Part shown: in pieces, positions 1-4,705 of the stretch
Layout of the letters: each line of letters opens with the position of its first letter
Position numbering within the stretch: position 1 is the stretch's first letter
From: Treponema sp.
GTDB taxonomy: Bacteria > Spirochaetota > Spirochaetia > Treponematales > Breznakiellaceae
Length of the DNA stretch: 7,326 nt
Direction: 5' to 3'
NCBI GenBank assembly: GCA_031284195.1
Contig: JAITAI010000069.1
Location: forward strand, 1 to 7,326
The notes under the pieces: model-generated
What the model saw: the letters and a program-made list of their open reading frames with translations, nothing else
The model's database searches: none
Told to the model about the DNA's origin: nothing
Position numbers and translations under genes: made by a program

Positions 1-543
1 ACCTACAACATTGTGCAGTACCTGGAAGAAATGGGGGTGGCGCTCCAGGTATATGAAAACGACCGGATTAGCCTGGAAACCGTGCGTACCTTGGACTTTG
101 ACGCCATCTTTCTTTCTCCTGGTGCAGGACGCCCTGAAGAGGCGGGCATCTGTCTTGAGGTGATAGGGGAATTTTACCAGCACAAAAAAATCCTGGGGAT
201 CTGTCTTGGGCACCAGTGTATCGCCCATTTTTTCGGCGCTCAGGTGGTCCGGGCAAAAGAACCGATGCACGGTAAGGTGAGCGCCCTGTTTTTTGATGCC
301 GCTGAACCGCTGTTTGCTCAGATTCCCCAAGGCTTTCCCGCCACCCGGTACCATTCCCTGGTGGTTGATCCGGCCACCATACCGGAGGATCTCCTGCCGA
401 TTGCCCATACTCAAGATGGAGTCATCATGGCCTTAAAACACCGGCGCTACCCTGTATATGGCGTGCAATTTCACCCGGAAGCCATATTAACCGGTTACGG
501 CAAACAAGTGCTGCACAATTTTATGTACCTGCTGGAGGGATGA
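1..543 (+). CDS. pabA: Glutamine amidotransferase, component II of aminodeoxychorismate/anthranilate synthase (5' partial)
   Basis: Class I glutamine amidotransferase subunit. It hydrolyses glutamine and passes ammonia to a chorismate-binding partner, giving aminodeoxychorismate (folate) or anthranilate (tryptophan). The reading frame is open from base 1 and begins TYNIVQYLEE, matching the usual family start (DSFTYN..VQYL), so roughly the first ten residues lie outside the window. The in-frame GTG at 13 is an internal valine, not the start. The nucleophile motif GICLGHQ has its Cys codon at 202-204. The rest of the triad is in VQFHPEA, with His at 472-474 and Glu at 478-480. LSPGAGRPEEAG is the oxyanion-side loop and YHSLVV is also typical. 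PabA and TrpG cannot be separated by sequence alone. No pabB, pabC or trp gene is visible downstream, so the symbol is a best guess. Confidence 0.9.
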   Translation, partial: TYNIVQYLEEMGVALQVYENDRISLETVRTLDFDAIFLSPGAGRPEEAGICLEVIGEFYQHKKILGICLGHQCIAHFFGAQVVRAKEPMHGKVSALFFDAAEPLFAQIPQGFPATRYHSLVVDPATIPEDLLPIAHTQDGVIMALKHRRYPVYGVQFHPEAILTGYGKQVLHNFMYLLEG

Positions 544-677
544 GGGAAGATGCACGACGTATTTTTGAAGGTGTACAGAGACGGGTTCTTGTGCATTTTC
601 TGCTCTATGGTGAGCCTTTTTCAAATCTCGGTGAGGGCAAAAACGTCGTTTCCAATGAAACGGGCTTTTTCCCTTAA
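540..677 (+). CDS. Possible small ORF coupled to pabA (45 aa, unrecognised)
   Basis: An ATG at 540-542 overlaps the pabA stop (541-543) as ATGA, the arrangement typical of translational coupling. A purine-rich GGAGGG lies immediately before it, but so close that it would suit a start near 550 better. The frame encodes 45 residues beginning MREDARRIFEGVQRRVLV and ending at TAA 675-677. I do not recognise the product. It could be a real short protein, the start of a decayed gene that once followed pabA in an operon, or chance. A competing ORF starts at ATG 550 in another frame (83 codons) and looks less protein-like. A small hairpin with a T-run falls inside the last codons, which weakens the case for a functional gene. 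Confidence 0.25.
   Translation: MREDARRIFEGVQRRVLVHFLLYGEPFSNLGEGKNVVSNETGFFP
646..670 (+). terminator. Weak candidate intrinsic terminator after pabA
   Basis: The inverted repeat TCGTTTC / GAAACGG (646-652 and 657-663, the outermost pair a T-G wobble) closes a CAAT loop. It is followed by GC and five T residues ending at 670. The stem is short and AU-rich in its inner part, so termination would be weak. It lies about 100 bases past the pabA stop and about 150 bases before the next good gene, a sensible place for an operon end. Confidence 0.35.
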
Positions 678-817
678 ATCTAAGGTTGCTGTTTCAAAAT
701 CTGAGTTGTTGAAAAAACCGCGTGTTTCTAAAAGTCGCCGATTATCGGGTAGGCTATGGAGTTCCCCAAAGCCGCTGCCTGGTATTGATACAAATTACTG
801 AATATATGAGGTACATC

Positions 818-1225
818 ATGAAGGTTTTTACCTGTATTGTGTGTCCCATAGGTTGCTCCCTCCAGGTTACCCTAGGGCCTCAGGGAGCTGAAGGCTTTAC
901 CGCGCTGACCATTACCGGTAACGGTTGTCAGCGAGGAGCCGCCTATGCTCAAGAAGAAGTCCGGTCTCCCAAACGGGTGGTAACCGCGACGTGCGCCATA
1001 GCCTCCCCAGCCGAGGGTGAGGATGCCCTGAAGACCGGATCCCTGTGGGCCCCTCGGCGGATCCCGGTAAAGACCGTCCTTCCCTGTCCCAAGGGGCTCA
1101 TACCCGAACTTCTGGCGGATATATATAAGATCCGTCTTAGGCTGCCCGTTAAGACTGGGGATACCGTTATTGGAGACTGGCGGGGCACAGGGGTACAGGT
1201 TGTGGCGGTTCGAAGCATAGGTTAA
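818..1225 (+). CDS. DUF1667 family cysteine-motif protein
   Basis: A 135-residue protein of the DUF1667 family: N-terminal CIVCPIGC, central GNGCQRG, then PKRVVTAT, an LPCPKGLIPELL segment and a C-terminal VKTGDTVI...GTGVQVVAVRSI. Four cysteines (residues 6, 9, 13 and 37) form C-x2-C-x3-C plus a later Cys and probably bind a metal or Fe-S cluster; that is inference. In anaerobes the family commonly sits beside FAD-dependent dehydrogenases resembling anaerobic glycerol-3-phosphate dehydrogenase, and a redox role is usually assumed without proof. No such partner is in this window. The ATG at 818 was chosen because GAGG at 808-811 is six bases upstream and the product then begins MKVFTCIVCP like its relatives. 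An in-frame ATG at 806 would add only four residues and lacks this spacing. The next gene begins two bases after the stop. Confidence 0.85.
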   Translation: MKVFTCIVCPIGCSLQVTLGPQGAEGFTALTITGNGCQRGAAYAQEEVRSPKRVVTATCAIASPAEGEDALKTGSLWAPRRIPVKTVLPCPKGLIPELLADIYKIRLRLPVKTGDTVIGDWRGTGVQVVAVRSIG

Positions 1226-1227
1226 CG

Positions 1228-1683
1228 ATGGCGAGACAAAACACCAAGGACCCCCAGGTATTTTGGCGGAACTATGAAGCGCAGCTAGGAGAACAGGTCC
1301 TAGCTTATGCTCTCGGACGGTACATCCGGGGTTGGGAGGGTTTTAACAGGCCCCTCTGGGGGTTGCTCATCGCCACCAGCAGCGGTTTTCGGTTCCACCA
1401 TTTTCCCCATGAAAGCTGGATAGAGGCCATATCCCGGACCACCCTGGGTGGGGATGCTCCTCAAGAGCGGCTCATCTTCATTCCCCAGGAAAGGCTCATC
1501 GCCATGGACCTTCGGGAGGAAACATCCTGGTGGAAAAAACTGTTCAACCCTCAGCCGCCCCTGTTGGTGCTCCGTTACCAGGACGATGCAGGTCAGGAAC
1601 AGGAACTGGTGGCAGAGACCGAGAAAAAAGCCGCTGCCCTTCTGCTCGCCTTGGAGCAGAACCGGGGGAGTCATGAGGCCTGA
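1228..1683 (+). CDS. Conserved-looking hypothetical protein, 151 aa
   Basis: I do not recognise this family. The product is soluble, with no signal peptide or membrane segment. Residues 10-35 look helical (VFWRNYEAQLGEQVLAYALG). Residues 43-130 alternate short hydrophobic strands (LWGLLIAT, FRFHHF, RLIFIP, LIAMDL, LLVLRY) with a tryptophan-rich WWKKLF insertion at 101-106. A final helix of residues 131-145 (EKKAAALLLALEQ) follows. That strand-strand-helix order resembles bacterial PH-like domains, a shape-based guess only. The ATG at 1228 follows the DUF1667 stop by two bases with only a weak TAGG upstream (1218-1221), so translation is probably coupled. The 3' end overlaps the next gene by 11 bases if that gene starts at 1673. 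Codon use matches its neighbours, and the tight packing argues for a real gene. Confidence 0.7.
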   Translation: MARQNTKDPQVFWRNYEAQLGEQVLAYALGRYIRGWEGFNRPLWGLLIATSSGFRFHHFPHESWIEAISRTTLGGDAPQERLIFIPQERLIAMDLREETSWWKKLFNPQPPLLVLRYQDDAGQEQELVAETEKKAAALLLALEQNRGSHEA

Positions 1684-2263
1684 GGAAGAAGTGGATGCGA
1701 TTCTTCTGGCTGCAGGGTTCTCAAGACGATTCGGTACTGCCAATAAGCTGTTGGTCCCCTTCCGGGGGAAACCTCTTGCCCGGCACACCCTGGACCTGGT
1801 AAGCAGCCTGGGAACTTTTCGGCGTATTTTTTTTATTACTGCTGAGGCAGCGGTTCAGGCCCTAGCTGAAGGTTTACCGGTTAGGGTCATTCAAAATGAC
1901 CAACCCGAACAAGGGCAGCGTGAAAGTATTCGCTTAGGGGTTTCTGCCTCCCAAGGAGCGTACTATATGTTTTTTCCCTGTGATCAGCCCCTGCTTGAAG
2001 CGGATACAATACGCAGCCTACTGGACCTCCGGCGGCCAGGCTGTATTGTTCAGCCTGCCTTTAACGGGATTCCGAGTACCCCTGCGCTTTTTTCCGCTGT
2101 CTTTCGGGATGAACTGCTTTCCCTGGCTCCGGGAGCCCATCCCCGGGATATTAAACGCCGGCACCCTGAGGCAGTGATTACCGCGGCCCTCGCGGACAGC
2201 TCATCCCTCAGGGACATCGATGATCCGGAAACGCTCAAGTTCCTTATGTACTCCCTCTCCTGA
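1673..2263 (+). CDS. MocA/MobA-like nucleotidyltransferase (molybdenum cofactor cytidylyltransferase-like)
   Basis: A 196-residue NTP-transferase of the MobA-like fold. The nucleotide-binding signature LLAAGFSRRFG is at residues 11-21, with the following K25 and the GKPL motif (residues 32-35). The metal-binding aspartate lies in FFPCDQPLL (residues 100-108); CDQP is more typical of MocA, which joins CMP to molybdopterin, than of MobA. The C-terminal part has NGIPSTPALFS, HPRDIKRRHPEAVI and DIDDPETL, the usual end of these enzymes. The ATG at 1673 overlaps the previous gene by 11 bases, but its GGGGGAG (1664-1670) is only two bases away. A GTG at 1691 with AGGA at 1683-1686 is an equally good start and gives a more standard N-terminus just before the AILLAAG strand. 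A supporting role for molybdenum or selenium hydroxylases is plausible. No such enzyme is in the window, so the substrate is unproven. Confidence 0.8.
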   Translation: MRPEEEVDAILLAAGFSRRFGTANKLLVPFRGKPLARHTLDLVSSLGTFRRIFFITAEAAVQALAEGLPVRVIQNDQPEQGQRESIRLGVSASQGAYYMFFPCDQPLLEADTIRSLLDLRRPGCIVQPAFNGIPSTPALFSAVFRDELLSLAPGAHPRDIKRRHPEAVITAALADSSSLRDIDDPETLKFLMYSLS

Positions 2264-2367
2264 TACCTCGGCGCAACCCCCATCCCAGGAAGAGAAAAAG
2301 TATCAGCTTTCGTATCCTGCATATACCATCTCTTTTTATGAGGCTCATTCCTTATCCTGTAATGAAG

Positions 2368-2448
2368 TGCGAGGAAAGGGACTTGAACCCTTATGCCAAA
2401 GGCACCAGATCCTAAGTCTGGCGTGTCTACCAATTTCACCACCCTCGC
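2368..2448 (-). tRNA. tRNA-Leu, anticodon UAG
   Basis: Read on the minus strand, an 81-nt class II tRNA. The 7-bp acceptor stem runs from GCGAGGG (2448-2442) to the 3' TCCTCGC (last pair G-U), with discriminator A at 2368. The D-arm contains AAATTGGTAGA. The anticodon stem CCAGA/TCTGG encloses CTTAGGA, giving anticodon TAG at 2412-2414, which reads CUN leucine codons. A variable arm of the TGCC..GGCA type follows, then T-stem AAGGG/CCCTT around TTCAAGT. The long variable arm and anticodon identify leucine. CCA is not encoded (the next bases are CTT), so it must be added after transcription. It is transcribed opposite to every intact protein gene here. Confidence 0.97.
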
Positions 2449-2468
2449 ATGGTTTAATTTCATAGAAA

Positions 2469-2497
2469 AATGTATCCCATGCAGGGCGTTCTGTCAA
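2469..2497 (-). promoter_or_regulatory. Promoter of tRNA-Leu
   Basis: On the minus strand a perfect TTGACA -35 box (2497-2492) is followed after exactly 17 bases by TACATT (2474-2469), matching TATAAT at four of six positions. Transcription would begin around 2462, about 14 bases before the mature tRNA 5' end at 2448, a normal short leader. No other site in the window fits the sigma-70 consensus as well. Confidence 0.75.
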
Positions 2498-2709
2498 TGA
2501 GGGGGTTCAGGGTCAGGGCATATAAAAAGGGAAACAGGAGGTATAGGTGGCATAGTTTTTCTTGGAGGGGAACCCCAGAACAAGCACCGCGACACATGCC
2601 CATTACGGCCTTTTGCCTCCGGTTCAGGGTAATGTATATGCGCTGGCCCTGATGGTTACCTCCTTCTCCTCCCATGATCGAGGTTCGATCCTTTCCGTGA
2701 TCGAGGCGC

Positions 2710-2868
2710 TTATGGGACAGAAGGTTCGGGCTCCTGAACAATCAGGGGGAATTCATAGGTAATGGTCCGGGGTTCCTTGAGCAGATGCACTGCGCTGGAA
2801 AAACGGATGGCTACCTTGAGGGTATACGAACCGGGGCCAAGGGGGAACCCGGAAAATGAGCTTCTTCA
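2710..2868 (-). pseudogene. C-terminal remnant of an unknown protein
   Basis: On the minus strand, the frame ending at TAA 2712-2710 encodes a convincing protein tail. It contains GFPLGPGSYTLKVAIRFSSA followed by TITYEFPLIVQEPEPSVP. The PGSYTLKV...TITYEFPL pattern is that of a beta-sandwich domain in surface or lipoprotein-like proteins, but the family cannot be named. Codon use resembles the intact genes. The frame is cut by an in-frame TGA at 2868-2866, and the sequence beyond becomes AT-rich and non-coding, so only about 50 residues remain. An ATG at 2870-2868 in another frame (MKKLIF...) gives no sensible protein. The part encoding the N-terminus is not recognisable elsewhere in the window. 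Confidence 0.5.
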
Positions 2869-2989
2869 TCTCTCTAGAGATTACTGGTCAATCCTAGCTA
2901 ATGATTGCCTCAGGGCTGGTGCATATACATCTTTAATTCCTTACAAGATAAAGAAATAGCTTGTATGCAATTTTTATGAAGCAGCATAA

Positions 2990-3008
2990 TTCCTTATGGT
3001 ACAAGGAA
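2990..3008. repeat. Inverted repeat in AT-rich patch
   Basis: TTCCTT (2990-2995) and AAGGAA (3003-3008) pair perfectly around a 7-base loop. The 9-mer AATTCCTTA also occurs upstream at about 2936-2944. A TATAAT hexamer follows at 3010-3015 but lacks a matching -35 box at usual spacing. This may mark an old insertion edge; its function is unknown. Confidence 0.35.
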
Positions 3009-3195
3009 CTATAATTTTATAGCGCTGACCCTGTGAGGGGGGTGCATTACAGGAGAAACCTATAGAACCGTTTAAAATGAGTGTAGAGATGAGGGGTCCT
3101 CATCTTCTTCTTGAAAAGAGCGGTGAAGTTTCTCCTGGTCAAGGGGCCCTTCCTGCGGAACACGCCGGACCATTGCAGGGGACAGCCAGTTATAA

Positions 3196-3307
3196 GGGGC
3201 CTTCGGCCCCAAAACCTCCGGAAGTTTTCTATGCCTTTATCCGGCAAGCATGATCAGAGCCCCAAAAGATGATGCATCGCCGCCATGAACCATCGGGCTC
3301 CTGGTTC
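3196..3307 (+). other. Cluster of inverted repeats upstream of nrdR (possible structured RNA)
   Basis: Four pairings lie within 112 bases. GGGGCC/GGCCCC closes a 3-base loop (3196-3210). CCGGA/TCCGG spans 3218-3244. GAGCCC (3257-3262) pairs with GGGCTC (3295-3300). GAACCA (3287-3292) pairs with TGGTTC (3302-3307). The last two interlock: the loop of the 3287-3307 hairpin is the partner of 3257-3262, the geometry of a pseudoknot or of two alternative folds. No T-run follows any stem. It does not show hallmarks of RNase P RNA, SRP RNA, tmRNA or a riboswitch class I know. It lies upstream of the proposed nrdR promoter, so any transcript would be separate or come from a farther promoter. Confidence 0.3.
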
Positions 3308-3349
3308 AGAGCGTAAAAGCCGTTATCCAGCGTTCTTCTTGAAGTGATC

Positions 3350-3378
3350 TTGCGTCGCACCCCACAGCCGATTATAGT
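3350..3378 (+). promoter_or_regulatory. Probable nrdR promoter
   Basis: TTGCGT (3350-3355, three of six matches to the -35 consensus) is separated by 17 bases from TATAGT (3373-3378, five of six). A transcript would start near 3385, giving a leader of about 20 bases with the ribosome site GGTGAGG at 3391-3397. The palindrome TGCGTCGCA overlaps the -35 box and could be an operator. I do not see a clear NrdR box, so autoregulation is not supported. Confidence 0.5.
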
Positions 3379-3403
3379 AAAGCAAGAACGGGTGAGGTAG
3401 AAT

Positions 3404-3865
3404 ATGCGCTGTCCCCATTGCGGTACTTTTGATGATAGGGTAATCGAATCCCGGACCCTAGCCAACGGCGAAGCAGTGCGTCGCCGCCGGGAATGTAACC
3501 ATTGCGGGCTCCGGTTTACCAGTTATGAACGGATTGAAGAAAAACCGTTCATGGTGATCAAACGGGACTATCGCCGGGAACCTTTTGACCGGCGGAAAAT
3601 TGAAAAAGGGGTTCAGCGGGCCTTGGAAAAACGGCCGGTTTCCCAGATGAGTATCGAACGGTTGGTCAATGAAATCGAAGATGCCGCAGCCATGCGAGGG
3701 AGGGTAAACCATGAAATTGAAACCGCGGTTATTGGGGATTTGGTATTGGAAAAACTGAGTGTTCTGGATAAGGTGGCTTATATCCGTTTTGCTTCGGTAT
3801 ATCGGCATTTTGAGGATATAGATGAATTCGTCAAAGAAATACAAAAATTGGTATGGGATTCATAG
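3404..3865 (+). CDS. nrdR: Transcriptional repressor NrdR
   Basis: A 153-residue repressor of ribonucleotide reductase genes. NrdR senses ATP/dATP and shuts down nrd operons by binding NrdR boxes, adjusting dNTP supply. The N-terminal zinc ribbon has MRCPHC and CNHCG with ligands C3, C6, C31 and C34. The basic stretch AVRRRREC is the usual DNA-binding part. The ATP-cone follows (about residues 50-138): VIKRDYRREPFDRRKI, ALEKRPVS, and LDKVAYIRFASVYRHFEDIDEF, all diagnostic. Length matches the family (about 150). The ATG at 3404 has GAGG six bases upstream and gives the exact family N-terminus. No nrd reductase gene is in the window, so the targets are elsewhere. The next gene begins 60 bases after the stop, across a hairpin, and may be read through from this promoter. 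Confidence 0.97.
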   Translation: MRCPHCGTFDDRVIESRTLANGEAVRRRRECNHCGLRFTSYERIEEKPFMVIKRDYRREPFDRRKIEKGVQRALEKRPVSQMSIERLVNEIEDAAAMRGRVNHEIETAVIGDLVLEKLSVLDKVAYIRFASVYRHFEDIDEFVKEIQKLVWDS

Positions 3866-3881
3866 ACAATTCTTGGTTCAA

Positions 3882-3906
3882 AGCCTTCCAGGATCCTGGG
3901 AAGGCT
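3882..3906 (+). other. Hairpin between nrdR and the glycosylase gene
   Basis: AGCCTTCC (3882-3889) and GGAAGGCT (3899-3906) form a perfect 8-bp stem, with a further weak pairing inside the 9-base loop. No T-run follows on the plus strand, so it is not a standard terminator. It may stabilise or process the mRNA between the two genes, or attenuate readthrough. Confidence 0.4.
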
Positions 3907-3925
3907 GGTATAGGCAGCAGTTTAC

Positions 3926-4705
3926 ATGAATCCTTATGAAAATCTCCATAGTAAACGCCTCCGGCCCAGGCTTTTGAAGGCTGAACAAAAGACCAGGCTG
4001 GCTCGGTTTCTCGACCTTGCCGGGGATTATCTACGGGATGGTTATATTTACCCCCGAAAGGCCTACACCTTTAGGGATGATTCCTTAGAGCCCCCTTTGG
4101 AAGCTGCTCCAGACCATGCGGTCCTGCCTTCCGAGGCTGATTCCCTGGAAGGCTTGGAAACGGAAATCCAGAATTGCCAGGGCTGTCCGCTGCATACCAG
4201 TCGAATCCAGACGGTCCCCGGACAAGGGGCATCCCGGCCTTTGGTGCTGGTCATTGGGGAAGGCCCAGGTGCAGATGAGGACGCCTCAGGCCGGCCTTTT
4301 GTGGGAAAAGCCGGGCAGCTCCTGGACCGTATGCTTGCTGCAGTGGATCTGTCCCGGGAAAGGAACTGCTTCATTACCAATGTGGTAAAATGCCGGCCTC
4401 CGAATAACCGGGATCCCCTGCCTGAGGAAATCGCAGCTTGCGCCCCGTTCCTGGACCGGCAGCTTGCCCTTCTTAAGCCTGGGATGATCCTTTGTGTAGG
4501 CAGAGTGGCTATGCAAAGTTTACTTCATACCGATGAAGGTATCGGGAGGCTCCGGGGACAGCTCACCGCATACCAGGGTTTTTCCCTCCTAGGGACCTAT
4601 CATCCTAGCGCCCTGTTACGGGATGCCTCCCTCAAAAGGGCGGCCTGGGAAGACTTAAAAATCCTCCGGGACCACTTGGCTGCTTTGGATGAGCGGGAGC
4701 CGTAA
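3926..4705 (+). CDS. Uracil-DNA glycosylase, family 4 (Fe-S)
   Basis: A 259-residue enzyme that removes uracil from DNA as the first step of base-excision repair. Residues 1-75 are a poorly conserved N-terminal extension. The core starts at NCQGCPLHTSR. Four 4Fe-4S ligands are visible: C84, C87, C156 (VVKCRPPNNRDP) and C172 (AACAPFL). Motif A is GEGPGADEDASGRPFVGKAG (residues 111-130), binding and activating at the uracil pocket. The second active-site motif is YHPSALLR at 225-232. The order fits family 4, formerly annotated as phage SPO1 DNA polymerase-related, and rules out the Ung family. The ATG at 3926 has only a weak upstream site (AGGCAG at 3912-3917). No later in-frame ATG precedes the core sensibly. 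The stop TAA at 4703-4705 shares its last base with the priA start, so the two are translated together. Confidence 0.93.
   Translation: MNPYENLHSKRLRPRLLKAEQKTRLARFLDLAGDYLRDGYIYPRKAYTFRDDSLEPPLEAAPDHAVLPSEADSLEGLETEIQNCQGCPLHTSRIQTVPGQGASRPLVLVIGEGPGADEDASGRPFVGKAGQLLDRMLAAVDLSRERNCFITNVVKCRPPNNRDPLPEEIAACAPFLDRQLALLKPGMILCVGRVAMQSLLHTDEGIGRLRGQLTAYQGFSLLGTYHPSALLRDASLKRAAWEDLKILRDHLAALDEREP

Larger units (their letters stand above)
2449..3403. other. Long region without an intact gene
   Basis: Between tRNA-Leu and nrdR no ORF looks like a complete gene. From left to right it holds the tRNA promoter, about 200 bases with nothing I can support, a minus-strand C-terminal gene remnant (2710-2868), an AT-rich patch with an inverted repeat (about 2921-3020), and a GC-rich stretch (3021-3340). 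The last stretch has several inverted repeats and short open frames on both strands (plus 3077-3253; minus about 3229-3360 with peptide DNGFYALNQEPDGSW) that may be gene debris. The nrdR promoter closes the region. Mixed composition and broken frames suggest repeated insertion and decay. Confidence 0.6.

Noticed and set aside
949..1218. Minus-strand open frame of 89 codons opposite the DUF1667 gene
   Set aside because: The plus strand has clear family motifs and a ribosome site; the minus frame has no recognisable protein and is a shadow of high GC.
2295..2332. Intrinsic terminator for tRNA-Leu on the minus strand (weak GGTAT/ATACT stem before a T-run)
   Set aside because: The stem is only five pairs including a wobble, with a loop of about 20 bases, too weak to call.
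2050..2463. Minus-strand open frame of 137 codons spanning the tRNA
   Set aside because: It runs through the tRNA-Leu gene and the antisense of the nucleotidyltransferase; no protein similarity is seen.
3196..3210. Rho-independent terminator at the GGGGCC/GGCCCC hairpin
   Set aside because: No T-run follows on either strand.
3047..3247. Small genes on either strand in the GC-rich part before nrdR (minus 66 codons, plus 3077-3253)
   Set aside because: Neither has a ribosome site or a recognisable sequence, and they overlap each other and the inverted repeats.
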